From: Puniceicoccaceae bacterium Marseille-Q1082
GTDB taxonomy: Bacteria; Verrucomicrobiota; Verrucomicrobiia; Opitutales; Intestinicryptomonadaceae
Direction: 5' to 3'
Assembly (NCBI GenBank): GCA_904424815.1
Contig: CAJGBI010000001.1
Location: 671,010 to 735,009, forward strand
DNA: 64,000 nt
Below are positions 1 to 8,540 of the stretch, in pieces (within the stretch, counting starts at the first letter, position 1; each line of letters begins with the position of its first letter). The notes below the pieces were generated by a model. The model did not search any database, was not told the origin of the DNA, and was given only the letters and a program-made list of their open reading frames with translations. Position numbers and translations under genes: made by a program.

Positions 1-1
1 C

Positions 2-1054
2 GTGTGCGTCTGCACCCCCGACCATTCGCACTACCCGATATGCGCGTGGGCGATTGCCAAGAAGAAGCACGTCTTTTGCGAAAAGCCGCTTACGCGCACG
101 ATATGGGAATCGCGCGAGCTCAACAGGCTCGCGGCCGAGGCTGGCATCTACACGCAGATGGGCAACCAGGTGCACACAAACGACGCATGGCGCACGATAC
201 GCGAGTGGTTCGAGAGCGGAATAATGGGCGAAGTCGAGGACGTATACGCCTGGACCGACCGCTCGTGGGGGTTCGACTCCATGCCCCAGGAGACCTCCAA
301 GCCGGCCACTCTCGACTACGACTTATGGCTGAACGTGGCGCACCCGAGGCCGTTCAGCGGGAAGGTCGTGCCGTTTAACTGGCGCGGGCTGCGCGATTTC
401 GGGACAGGGTCCGCCGGCGACATGGGCTGCCATTTTCTCGACAACCCGTATTCGGCGTTCGGGCTCGGCGCGCCCTTCAAGCTGGTGTCCGACGCGCTTC
501 CGGCAAAGGATTTCAGCTGGCCGAAAGCTGCGACGATAGACATGTTCTTCAAAAACAAATTCGGGAAGGACGGGATTGTGAAGATACACTGGTTCGACGG
601 CCTGCGCCGCCCGAAGGAAATCAGGGGAGTCGATCCCGAATTTCTCAAAGACCCGAAGAACATGAACTGCATTTTCATCGTGGGAACCAAGAATACGATG
701 ACTTTCGAATACACCGGTTCCGGAGTAAGGCTCGTGGACCGCGGCGCGCAGATAAAACTCGCGAAAGACGGAAAGATTCCCCCGAAGAAATTGGAGCGCA
801 ACCGCTTCCCGTTCAATCCGCAGGCGGATTGGGCTTCCGCGATCGTGGAGGGGAGGATGCCGGAGTCGAATTTCTCGTATGCGGCGCCGTTTACGGAGGT
901 CGTGCTGCTGAGCATGATTTCCTGCATACACCCCGGGACGGAGCTCGAGTACGACGAAAAGACGATGGGTTTCCCGAATTTTCCGGAGGCGGACAAGTAC
1001 GTCAGGTCGCTTTACTCTTACCGCTCCGAATTTCTGCCTTCCGCGGTGGGCTAA
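2..1054 (+). CDS. Gfo/Idh/MocA family oxidoreductase, 5' end cut by the window edge
   Basis: This is the C-terminal 350 residues of an NAD(P)-dependent sugar or inositol oxidoreductase; the N-terminal Rossmann strand with GxGxxG lies before the window. The visible part starts at the end of the nucleotide fold and contains the family's EKP motif (residues 27-29, HVFCEKPL) and a GDMGCH segment (139-144), where members of the family carry the catalytic histidine. The long C-terminal substrate-binding domain with aromatic and Trp-rich segments resembles the secreted or cytoplasmic Gfo/Idh/MocA proteins that are abundant in Planctomycetes and Verrucomicrobia. Substrate cannot be told. It is followed closely by a strong terminator, so it is the last gene of its transcript. 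Confidence 0.9.
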   Translation: MCVCTPDHSHYPICAWAIAKKKHVFCEKPLTRTIWESRELNRLAAEAGIYTQMGNQVHTNDAWRTIREWFESGIMGEVEDVYAWTDRSWGFDSMPQETSKPATLDYDLWLNVAHPRPFSGKVVPFNWRGLRDFGTGSAGDMGCHFLDNPYSAFGLGAPFKLVSDALPAKDFSWPKAATIDMFFKNKFGKDGIVKIHWFDGLRRPKEIRGVDPEFLKDPKNMNCIFIVGTKNTMTFEYTGSGVRLVDRGAQIKLAKDGKIPPKKLERNRFPFNPQADWASAIVEGRMPESNFSYAAPFTEVVLLSMISCIHPGTELEYDEKTMGFPNFPEADKYVRSLYSYRSEFLPSAVG

Positions 1055-1083
1055 TTCGGGTTGTAGCGATTTTTGAATACTAC

Positions 1084-1110
1084 GGCGCCGTTTTTGTCGG
1101 CGCCTTTTTT
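1084..1110 (+). terminator. Rho-independent terminator
   Basis: Seven-base-pair perfect stem (1084-1090 with 1098-1104, GGCGCCG/CGGCGCC), seven-base loop, then six T residues. It lies 30 bases after the stop of the oxidoreductase and marks the end of GC-rich backbone before an AT-rich island. Confidence 0.85.
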
Positions 1111-1112
1111 AT

Positions 1113-1434
1113 GGATAATATTGCATGTCGGTTGCGCTTCAATTTTCTTGACATATTTTTATAGTTTGTTTTCATATACTTGGCAAGACGGAAGTTATAT
1201 TGAATCTAAAATAAGAATTTTTTGGGTACTGACTTAGATAAGGCAGGAAGAAACGGAAATATAAGTAGTATGATATGGCATAAAGAATGAATTTCTCAAT
1301 ATAATTAATGAATATACCCAAGAACCCGATGTCATGGATTTTCTTTCGGTTCGCCGCTATGACAATTAAAAACGAATTTGGAAATAATAAACTTAGAACT
1401 TCTATATTAAATAAAGATAAAGTGGAATAAACAT
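1113..1434. other. AT-rich intergenic region, no gene seen
   Basis: About 320 bases of AT-rich sequence with frequent stop codons in all frames. It is the left border of the AT-rich island and must hold the promoter of the following gene, but I could not pick out a convincing -35/-10 pair. Confidence 0.5.
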
Positions 1435-2466
1435 ATGAATAGTGCTCAAATGATGTTAAAAGTTATTTCAGTATTTCTATCATGTCGCTTTATTTCCATC
1501 GCTTTTGCAAGTCTGGTATTTATTACATCCACATTTGCCAATGAGTCTATTTTATCGATTATCAAGAGGCAATATGGGTATGGATCTATTCCATTTGGGG
1601 TAGAATATAGAAGAAGTATAGACGGTACATTTCCGGAAAATACAAATCCAGATACAGCGATATTATATTCTCCGAACGCAATATGTAAATTATTTTCAGA
1701 TGGCAAGGGCAATTATCTATACGCTATAAATAGGGAATATCCTTCGGTAATCAAGGATAAACCATTTGCCCGATATATCTATTTTATCTCTCATGATGAC
1801 ACTATCAAATATACGCCGGAAAGAGAGTTGGTTGAAATATTTGATAACAAGTTTGATAGAAATCGCGATCCATTTATAATTAATTATATAATGGGATTTC
1901 CATCGACGTCGGGATTAGGCAGTAATTTTATAAATATTAATGAAATGCTTTCATCTAATGAAAATAATATATCAATTAGCAAAGAAAGTGACAGAGTTAT
2001 AATTTCATTGCGTATGCATGACGGCAAGACTACTGACGGTAAATATAACAAATATTATATTTTCACTTTAATTCTTGGGAAGATTTCCGGAGGCTTATAT
2101 CCTTTGAAATCGGATACAAAGCTTCTTGTAATGGATGAAAATGGCAAAGAGAGCCTATTGCCAATTATGGCTGAAATACTATACAAAGAGTATATGAAAA
2201 TCGGGAATAGCGACATTTATATACCTAAAAAAATATTTATTCGCCGATATGAAATTCTTAGGGAAAATACTAAGGAATTCAAACAAAAATTATTTGAGCA
2301 AGAAACAATAGAAATAACGGAAATAATTTCTGATATTGATGAAGTAAAGAAAAGCATAAAATTAACTATCCCGAAATCAACTGCATTGTTCGACAGGAAA
2401 GATGGAGATATGTATAATTTTTCTGAAATTATTGATAGTTTAAAGGAAAATATAGATATTAAATGA
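1435..2466 (+). CDS. Exported protein of unknown function, AT-rich
   Basis: 343 residues. The N terminus has a hydrophobic stretch (about residues 8-35, ending STFANES) that looks like a signal peptide with a long n-region; a later start is possible. The rest is soluble, rich in Ile, Lys, Asn and Tyr, with no motif I recognise. Base composition and codon use are strikingly more AT-rich than the backbone genes on either side, like the RHS-associated island at 56-64 kb, which suggests horizontal acquisition. The stop codon overlaps the ATG of a short broken reading frame (2463-2606), so the gene was probably once part of a small operon. By analogy with the right-hand island it might be an immunity-type or accessory exported protein, but that is speculation. 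Confidence 0.6.
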   Translation: MNSAQMMLKVISVFLSCRFISIAFASLVFITSTFANESILSIIKRQYGYGSIPFGVEYRRSIDGTFPENTNPDTAILYSPNAICKLFSDGKGNYLYAINREYPSVIKDKPFARYIYFISHDDTIKYTPERELVEIFDNKFDRNRDPFIINYIMGFPSTSGLGSNFININEMLSSNENNISISKESDRVIISLRMHDGKTTDGKYNKYYIFTLILGKISGGLYPLKSDTKLLVMDENGKESLLPIMAEILYKEYMKIGNSDIYIPKKIFIRRYEILRENTKEFKQKLFEQETIEITEIISDIDEVKKSIKLTIPKSTALFDRKDGDMYNFSEIIDSLKENIDIK

Positions 2467-2606
2467 AAATTGTTGCGCTTATTTTATCCTTTATTTTCTA
2501 CCCCGATAGAATGCATGGCAAAATATTTGTTCCATTTTTTGCGAATGAGGAGTTAAGTGATTTATGCTATAATCAAAGAAATTATAAAAAAACATACGAA
2601 ATATAG
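2463..2606 (+). pseudogene. Truncated exported-protein remnant
   Basis: A 47-codon frame whose ATG overlaps the preceding stop (ATGA). It begins with a signal-peptide-like segment (MKIVALILSFIF) and ends at a TAG. Coding-like sequence appears to resume in another frame at about 2606-2797 (hydrophobic stretch, then SYAEDKNEIITFKR), which suggests a frameshifted gene rather than a genuine 47-residue peptide. No family recognised. Confidence 0.35.
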
Positions 2607-3211
2607 TAAGACAACTCCTGATTGCAATTGGGCTAATTGCAAATACTATAATTAAATATGTAAATATATTAGCTTTTTTTGTAGGTTTATTTTCGTATGC
2701 AGAAGATAAAAATGAAATCATAACATTTAAAAGAATTGCAACTGGAATTAATTGTATTTTAGAAAACTATAGGGGGCATACGCGCCATTTTTATTAAAGA
2801 TTTTTGGCAACACCAGCAATATCAAACTGAATGAAAATTCTTTTTTTTATTTTCGCCAGTTGCGGCCAAAAGCGCTAATGAAGTCTCCAATTCCTATGCA
2901 AGCATACAAACGTAAATATTCTGAGAATATACAATTTTTAGCGCAGTCAACAGGTAGTCTAATCCTGGAGATGTGGATTAATGAAAGAGAATATACATTT
3001 AGATCTATTGGAAGATATTAAATACGCAATACATGCAATAATACTAATGTTATAACTTAAAATTGCATTGTTTTAAACATAGATATAAAACGTGCCGAAA
3101 TATTTGAAATTAAGCCGAGATTTTGTTTGGAAATAAAACAATTAATATTGTAGAGCAATTACTTATGGTTTTTTTGCGGGCTTTTGATGGGCAAGTTTTA
3201 TCAAGTAAATA
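2607..3211. other. AT-rich decayed sequence with gene scraps
   Basis: No intact gene. Besides the continuation described for the previous entry, a lipoprotein-like start (MKILFFIFASCGQKR, from 2831) runs into a stop after 15 codons. An overlapping frame continues with ANEVSNSYASIQT and then stops. The picture is of several short exported-protein genes broken by frameshifts. I see no RNA gene, repeat or terminator here. Confidence 0.4.
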
Positions 3212-3457
3212 TCAATTTTGCGTCGAGAAGCCGTTTTTTAGTGCGCCAAATCGCCCGTCGGGAAGGGCGGAAATTTTGTAAAGCGCGATAGCCGGTTCTC
3301 GGCGTGGCATTAGCGCGTAGCAGCATGCGCGGCCGATAGCTTCGTGCCATTTCTTGGTATATTCTGCTTCAATTGCATGTGCGGATGTGACTATCTGGCA
3401 ACGCCCGTCTTTACAAACAACCTCGGTATTTACTGATTTGCCCTTTATTTGATGATA
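3212..3457 (-). pseudogene. 5'-truncated fragment of a conserved small-protein family (nuclease-like fold suspected)
   Basis: An 81-codon frame open between a TAA (3458-3460) and its own TGA, without a usable start codon, so the front is missing. The translation carries a pattern I associate with a widespread family of small proteins: VNTEVVCKDG, then HAIEAEYTKKWHEAIG, then a YAL..REPAIALY segment, corresponding to the usual '(A/H)AIE.(D/E)(F/Y)..KW.EAIGQ.L.YA...G..PGI.L'. That family is often attached to plasmids, phages and exported proteins and is suspected to have a restriction-endonuclease-like fold. The piece is more GC-rich than the surrounding island. I infer a gene fragment left by rearrangement. 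Confidence 0.45.
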
Positions 3458-3584
3458 TTAGCGAATGCGTCGCGATAATGCGATTCATGCGGGTGTTAAA
3501 CGGTGTCGGGAGGTGAAATTAAACGGTTTGCAGCTTCGCGAAAAGTGGAAGCGCGATAAAGTAAAATGTTTGATAATTTTTCCA

Positions 3585-4085
3585 TTAAAAAGCCATTAAC
3601 AATAACGCAGTAATAATGATGATTACTGTTATTATTATCATAACGGCGTTCATCCCTTTTTCTGTTTTATTGTTAATTGTTTTTATTTCTAAAGTTGTAT
3701 CGTTATGGGTATTTGGCTCATTCTTTTTCACTATATGCTTCCAAAGGCAGTAAGGGCATATTTTTTGTGGGGAAATTGCGGCAATTCCGTATGAAACCGC
3801 AAAGGCGATAAAAGCGCATGCGGCCAATGTAAGAACGGGCGTTGCGATAATTATCCCTATTCCGGTTATGGCGAACAATCCTCCGATTATAGATAAAACT
3901 ATCCCGCATATAAAAGCGCCCCATCCATATGGATGCGCGGCGGGTTTATCAAAATCATATCCGCAATTCGGGCAGTGGTACATCCCGGTCGGAGTTTCTG
4001 CTACTTGGACTTGCCCAATTTTTTCTTTCGCCTTTTGTCTTGCGGCAAATTCAGGATTTTGTCTTAAATATTCTTCGTAGTTCAT
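3585..4085 (-). CDS. Zinc-ribbon membrane protein, unknown function
   Basis: 166 residues. A charged N-terminal region is followed by CPNCGYDF (Cys38, Cys41), two hydrophobic segments (about 56-80 and 82-105), a second CxxC (CPYC, Cys110 and Cys113), a polar Thr/Asn-rich linker and a C-terminal hydrophobic helix (about 145-166). The two CxxC pairs could form one zinc ribbon on the same side of the membrane. Such zinc-ribbon plus hairpin proteins are common and uncharacterised. The start ATG at 4085 is the only good one. It sits at the right end of the AT-rich island, alone, with no obvious operon partner. Confidence 0.65.
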   Translation of the reverse strand: MNYEEYLRQNPEFAARQKAKEKIGQVQVAETPTGMYHCPNCGYDFDKPAAHPYGWGAFICGIVLSIIGGLFAITGIGIIIATPVLTLAACAFIAFAVSYGIAAISPQKICPYCLWKHIVKKNEPNTHNDTTLEIKTINNKTEKGMNAVMIIITVIIIITALLLMAF

Positions 4086-4305
4086 AAGTGTTTTTAGCCG
4101 TTGCTATTGATGTCAAAAGCAAGAAATGCGCTTCCACTAATAGGGGGAAGGGATGAAAGCGAATTCAGAAGATAATTTGTCGTCGTTTCTCGGCGATTCC
4201 ATTCAACCGATATTGGCTGGGTTATGTATCCGGATTGCGAAAAGGGAGGCGAGCAAAACGCCAAATTGGTAAAATCCGCTCAAAATACCGCAATGCTTTA
4301 CGGGC

Positions 4306-4333
4306 AAAAAAAAAGGCGCGCAAAACGCGCGCC
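4306..4333 (-). terminator. Rho-independent terminator of rpmG
   Basis: On the minus strand: stem GGCGCGC/GCGCGCC (4327-4333 with 4315-4321) with a five-base loop, followed by nine T residues (plus-strand A run 4306-4314). It lies about 20 bases after the rpmG stop. Confidence 0.85.
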
Positions 4334-4351
4334 GGAAATTTTGGACAAGCC

Positions 4352-4522
4352 TTATTTTTTGATTTCCCTGTGGAGCGTTCTGCGCTTGAGGGAAGGGTTG
4401 TACTTCATCTTCTCAACTTTTTCCTGCGTCTTGCGGAAATTGCGCGACGTCATGTAGCGCGAGGGCGACTTGCCTTCCTTGCGCGCTTCGGTGCATTCGA
4501 TTATAACTGTTTCTCTGGGCAT
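4352..4522 (-). CDS. rpmG: 50S ribosomal protein bL33
   Basis: 56 residues starting MPRETVIIECTEARKEG and ending LKRRTLHREIKK. This matches bL33 along its whole length: N-terminal strand, central SPSRYMTSRNFRKT block and the very conserved C-terminal YNPSLKRRTLHREIK. Only one cysteine (Cys10) is present instead of the two CxxC pairs, so this is the zinc-independent C-minus type. bL33 sits near the E site of the large subunit. The gene stands alone between two hairpin terminators. Confidence 0.95.
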   Translation of the reverse strand: MPRETVIIECTEARKEGKSPSRYMTSRNFRKTQEKVEKMKYNPSLKRRTLHREIKK

Positions 4523-4591
4523 TGTATTCCTTTATTGAAAATTTAGCTTTCCATAATGGCGCGGGTTTGCGGAATTTCAACATATTTTTTG

Positions 4592-4628
4592 AAAAAAATC
4601 GCGCGCGCCGCGGAATTTGCGGCGCGCG
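4592..4628 (-). terminator. Rho-independent terminator of the beta-helix gene
   Basis: Ten-base-pair perfect stem (4619-4628 with 4602-4611, CGCGCGCCGC/GCGGCGCGCG), seven-base loop, then seven T residues on the minus strand (A run 4592-4598). It lies 15 bases after the stop of the beta-helix protein and separates it from rpmG. Confidence 0.9.
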
Positions 4629-4642
4629 GTTCCCCCAAAAAA

Positions 4643-6811
4643 CTATTCTCCGGAGAACGGATCTTTTACGAGCCCTATTTTGCGGCCGAGAATGTGCTTT
4701 ACGAGCGGATCTGAACCGAAGTACTTTCTCACGTCCCCGATGGACAAATTCGGGTTTTCCCTGATTGCGTCCGCGTCCGATTCCGAGTCGGGCTTTATGT
4801 ATGAGTTCCCGTAGAGCTTCAGCAGCCCGTTCATCGCCATTGAGGAATTGAAAATTTTGTTGTCGAAGGCGTAGTTTACGCGCGGGAGAGTCGGGTCGAG
4901 AATCTGCGCAAGTTTGGGATATGCCTTCGGGTATACGCCGGTTTCGACGTCCACATGGTTTTTGCGCCATTCCGCTTCACCGGCGAGCTTCCGTGCGTAG
5001 TGCTCGTCCGTCCAGGTCTGCGAGCCGAACGCAGACTGGCAGTTTATGAATACGTTTTGTTCCGCGCGCGTCTCGCAGCCGCCGTGAATGTATATCGCCC
5101 CAAAGCTCGAGCCCCCGCTGCGGCTGCCGGTGTTGCAGAATATGTTGTGGCGCACCAATACCCCCGCGTGCGACTCGTCCACATACACCCCCGCCGTGGA
5201 TCCGAGTTCGGAGTGGTTGTTCGTGAAGAAATTGTAGCGTATTACCGTTCCCATTTGGGCGAAATTTGAGTATGTGTATATCACCCCGTAGTCGCTTGCG
5301 AACTGGCAGCAGCGCTCGAAAAGATTGTTCTCAATAAGGTGGTCGTTGCCGGTAAACCCAAAGGTCGCCTGGCGCTGGTCGGAAATGTGGCAGTTTGCGA
5401 CGCGCACGCCGACGCCGGATATTGAGAGGGCGGAGCCGCCCACCGTCAGGCGCAGGGCGTTTCTGCGGAAGTCGCAATTGTACACCAGAACGTTCGACTT
5501 TTCGAGATTGCGCTTGTTTCCGCCGCCTATTCTCGCCCCGCCCATGGCGTTGTCGAAAAATTTGCAGTTTGTTATCTTGTTGTTTTTGGAAACGAATGTC
5601 GCGCAGTCTTTTTCTTCGGGCTTCTTGTAGCTTACCCCGTCGAGCGCAAACGGCTTTCCGCAGCTCCTGAACGCGCATTTGTCGATTTCCACGCCGTTGC
5701 AGTACGAGCCTTTAATCGGCGAATTGCGGGTGACGGCGAATTCTATGTTGCGGATTTTGACGTTGCTTGCGTTCCACATGGTTATTATTGGGTCTGGCGC
5801 CAGCGAAAAGTAGAAGGCGTCGCCCTCCTTCGGAGCCGAGGCGAGTATGGTATAGAATACGAGGTTTTCGCGGTCTATGTAGTATTCGCCGACGCGGTCT
5901 AGCTCCTCGATGAGGTTGAACGCCTGATAGCCGCGCACTTTCAGGTCGGCCCTGTCGACGTAGAGCCGCGACCCTTTCGGCGGGGTGTTCGAGCGCACCC
6001 CGTAGGCGTGCGGGTCGGCGAGCGTAATCGTCTTCGCCGCGGGGTCGATTTTCTTGATTTTGATTTGGTCGTAGGCCCAGCCGACGGAAAAGTTTCCGCG
6101 CAGATAAGCGTCGGGCGCGCCGATCCAGCGCGAAGGGCGGTCGAAATCGTATTTGAAAGTCGCCCCCCTCACGCTTTTGTCCTCCTGTTCATAGGAGTCT
6201 GACGCCGCAAAGTCCGTCACTTTGCCGGTGTCTAAAACCTCCCCTATTTTCAGCAGCGAGTCGTCGTTGGGATAGCGCGCGGGCGTCATTGGACTGCGGT
6301 TGAAAAACGCCTCGGTCTCGAGGGGATTGCCGTTGGTTTTCCACGAACCCCATCCGCGCTTTTCGACTTTCCCTACTTCCGAAACCCCGAATTTTTTGAG
6401 GTCTATTTTATAGAGAACTCCTTCGGCGTCTTCCGGAATTTTCGAGAGCGTTTCCTTGTCCGACACCTTTTCAAGGTATTTTGCGGGGATTTTTATTCCG
6501 CCGATGAAGCGGGCTTTCGGCTCTCCGGAGAAATTCGGCCCTACGATGGATAGCGTCTTGCCGTTGGTGTGCTGGGCGACGATCGAAACGCCCTTTGAAA
6601 AGAAATATTCGCCCTCGGCGACGCAAATTTCAAAGTCTCCGGGTTTTGACGAATAGAATTCCTTTATCGCCCTGTTCAGGGACGCAAAAGGTTTTTCTTT
6701 CGTTCCAAGCCCCTCGGAATCCGAACCTCCGGGGGCGACAAATACTGTCTGGGCGCCGAACGACGCGGCAGACGCCGCCGCAAGCGCGGCGAATGTTATG
6801 GCGATTTTCAT
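4643..6811 (-). CDS. Secreted right-handed parallel beta-helix protein, probable glycan-active enzyme
   Basis: 722 residues. A clear signal peptide (1 to about 19, ending ASFGA) is followed by an opening typical of beta-helix carbohydrate-active proteins (TVFVAPGGSDSEGLGTKEKPFASLNRAIKEF split over residues 22-52). The long central part (about 340-600) carries repeated Asn-rich turns such as NNKITNCKFFDN, ENNLFERCCQ and RHNIFCNTGSRSGG, diagnostic of a right-handed parallel beta-helix. The overall plan resembles GH141-type and related beta-helix glycosidases or lyases; I cannot fix catalytic residues or substrate. A good Shine-Dalgarno (GGAGG, about 9 bases before the ATG) supports the start. 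It lies 69 bases downstream of the GH20 gene with no terminator between, so the two are probably co-transcribed for polysaccharide breakdown. Confidence 0.8.
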   Translation of the reverse strand: MKIAITFAALAAASAASFGAQTVFVAPGGSDSEGLGTKEKPFASLNRAIKEFYSSKPGDFEICVAEGEYFFSKGVSIVAQHTNGKTLSIVGPNFSGEPKARFIGGIKIPAKYLEKVSDKETLSKIPEDAEGVLYKIDLKKFGVSEVGKVEKRGWGSWKTNGNPLETEAFFNRSPMTPARYPNDDSLLKIGEVLDTGKVTDFAASDSYEQEDKSVRGATFKYDFDRPSRWIGAPDAYLRGNFSVGWAYDQIKIKKIDPAAKTITLADPHAYGVRSNTPPKGSRLYVDRADLKVRGYQAFNLIEELDRVGEYYIDRENLVFYTILASAPKEGDAFYFSLAPDPIITMWNASNVKIRNIEFAVTRNSPIKGSYCNGVEIDKCAFRSCGKPFALDGVSYKKPEEKDCATFVSKNNKITNCKFFDNAMGGARIGGGNKRNLEKSNVLVYNCDFRRNALRLTVGGSALSISGVGVRVANCHISDQRQATFGFTGNDHLIENNLFERCCQFASDYGVIYTYSNFAQMGTVIRYNFFTNNHSELGSTAGVYVDESHAGVLVRHNIFCNTGSRSGGSSFGAIYIHGGCETRAEQNVFINCQSAFGSQTWTDEHYARKLAGEAEWRKNHVDVETGVYPKAYPKLAQILDPTLPRVNYAFDNKIFNSSMAMNGLLKLYGNSYIKPDSESDADAIRENPNLSIGDVRKYFGSDPLVKHILGRKIGLVKDPFSGE

Positions 6812-6880
6812 AATGTTTTCCTCCGTTTTGTTTGAAATGCCCCGCTTTCCGACCCCGCGCGTCGGCGGGGAAAAGTCTGT

Positions 6881-8437
6881 TCAGAGCGGCTGGTTTAGGT
6901 GCCTGACAACCCCGACGTTGGGAGTTGTGCCCAAGTCTTCGTATTTTTCAATTCCCGAGTCTATATCCATTGTGCGCATATGGGTGTTGTAATTGCAGCG
7001 GTAGTCCTTCCAGGAATTTGAATATTTCGACGGGTCGGAGCCCCATGCGGCGTTCGCCGACGTGTAGAACAGCACGCGGCCGGTGGAGCCCATCGTGCGG
7101 CTCCAAGTAGTCGCCATCATTCCGAAGAGGCTGTTTTCGCGCGCGGCGGCCGCCGCGTTTTTGATGTTCGAAACCTTGTAGTAGGGGCAGCAGAGCGTGT
7201 CGAAGCCGTTCTCCTTGAAGAATGCCGAGGTGGGGTAGGGCTTTTTGCCCTCCGGAAGCGGGCCGCGCTCGTCGTACTCCCAGTCGGCTATCACGATGTC
7301 TTTGGGGAGCTCTTTGTAAATCTCGCCCATGCCGGTTCCGGCGTGACCGTTTGCGGTGCATTTGTCCCAGCGCGGATCCCCCTCCTCGACGAGCATGTCG
7401 TGCCACATTATAGTGCGCGCGCCGCGTTTTTTGAGAAAGTCGCGGAAATGGATTATGTGGCTTGCCAAAAGCTCCCCTACGGGGCGGCTGCGGCATTTGT
7501 AGCAGGTTGCCATGTCGTAGGCCTCGTCGCAGCCTATGTGGAAAAACGGAGGGTTGCCGAAAAATTCGTGCATTTCCGCAACCGCCTCTTCAAGCAGCTT
7601 TACGGCCCTCGGATTGCTCATGCACCACGACCACCCGTGGGGTTCCAGCAATTCCGCCATTTTAGGGTTGCGAGTGAGTATCGCGTGCTTGCCGCCCTCG
7701 TTTGTCCCGCCGGATGCGTGCCCCAGAACAGTGAGCTGCGGAATCGGCGTAATTCCGAGCGAATACGCAAGATCGACGATTCTGCGGAGCTCGGAGCGGC
7801 TGAACGTCTTGTTGAAAAACGAAAGCTCGGGGTGCGATTCAAACGGGAAAGTTCCCCAGGGCTCGAGCACTACATAATTGAATTTGTAATACGCCGCAAG
7901 CCTCACGCGCTTTTCGAGCTCGGCGGGCGTGGTTTCAGGATATATGCACAAATGCACCGCGCGGAAGGCGAGGGCGGGGAAGTCCGAAATTTTGCACGCC
8001 TGGATGTAGTAGCCGTCCCCGTCGCGGCCGGTTTCCGCAAGCTGCCTTGCGGTTTTCAGGGCGTGGCGCGCGCCGTCGAAATCGCGCGCGGAAATTTTCA
8101 TGCCGCCGCCGGAAACTTCGAGGCCGTAGCCCTCGGGTTTCATCTTGGAGAGCTCGGGATTTTCAGCGAACGAAACGGAGGGGGCAAACCCCCAGTAGGC
8201 TTTGAAAGTCCGGATTACGGTTTGCCTTTGGGCTTCCGCGAGGGGGGCGGGGGTCTCGACCGAGACTTTCGACGATTTCGAAAGGTTGAATACGCCCTCA
8301 AAATATTCCGTTTTTACGGGCTTGGGCGCGAGCCTCTCGTCCATGATTGCGCGGACGTTTTCAGGCGCGGCTTTTTCGGCGGGAAATGCGGGCGAAAGCG
8401 CCGCGATTGCGAGAGCGAATGTAAAAAACGTTTTCAT
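6881..8437 (-). CDS. Secreted beta-N-acetylhexosaminidase, GH20
   Basis: 518 residues from the ATG that begins a good signal peptide (MKTFFTFALAIAALSPAFPA); an in-frame ATG two codons earlier is an alternative. Residues about 40-145 form the GH20b-like N-terminal domain, followed by the catalytic (beta/alpha)8 barrel. The catalytic signature is FFHIGCDEAYD with Asp304-Glu305, the pair used in substrate-assisted hydrolysis of terminal GlcNAc or GalNAc. Histidine at LTVLGHASGG (about 240) is also typical. Expected role: removal of N-acetylhexosamine from host or dietary glycans in the periplasm or outside the cell. It is downstream of the dapF-like gene but separated from it by a terminator, and upstream of the beta-helix protein. 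Confidence 0.92.
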   Translation of the reverse strand: MKTFFTFALAIAALSPAFPAEKAAPENVRAIMDERLAPKPVKTEYFEGVFNLSKSSKVSVETPAPLAEAQRQTVIRTFKAYWGFAPSVSFAENPELSKMKPEGYGLEVSGGGMKISARDFDGARHALKTARQLAETGRDGDGYYIQACKISDFPALAFRAVHLCIYPETTPAELEKRVRLAAYYKFNYVVLEPWGTFPFESHPELSFFNKTFSRSELRRIVDLAYSLGITPIPQLTVLGHASGGTNEGGKHAILTRNPKMAELLEPHGWSWCMSNPRAVKLLEEAVAEMHEFFGNPPFFHIGCDEAYDMATCYKCRSRPVGELLASHIIHFRDFLKKRGARTIMWHDMLVEEGDPRWDKCTANGHAGTGMGEIYKELPKDIVIADWEYDERGPLPEGKKPYPTSAFFKENGFDTLCCPYYKVSNIKNAAAAARENSLFGMMATTWSRTMGSTGRVLFYTSANAAWGSDPSKYSNSWKDYRCNYNTHMRTMDIDSGIEKYEDLGTTPNVGVVRHLNQPL

Positions 8438-8486
8438 ATGCATAACGGAAACAACATACAACATTTCGCGGCTTTCGGGCAAGCGC

Positions 8487-8518
8487 AAAAAAAGCGCGCC
8501 CCGTTTCGGAAGGCGCGC
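8487..8518 (-). terminator. Rho-independent terminator after the dapF-like gene
   Basis: Minus-strand hairpin: GCGCGCC/GGCGCGC arms (8512-8518 with 8494-8500) extended inside by a CCG/CGG pairing, followed by seven T residues (A run 8487-8493). It lies 22 bases past the stop. Confidence 0.85.
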
Positions 8519-8540
8519 CGCCGGAAAGGGCGGTTTTTGC

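Noticed and set aside
2491-2721. 76-residue minus-strand frame
   Set aside because: Lies opposite coding-like plus-strand scraps and shows no signal or family pattern; chance opening in AT-rich DNA.
4224-4546. 77- and 103-residue plus-strand frames
   Set aside because: Antisense to rpmG and its terminator.
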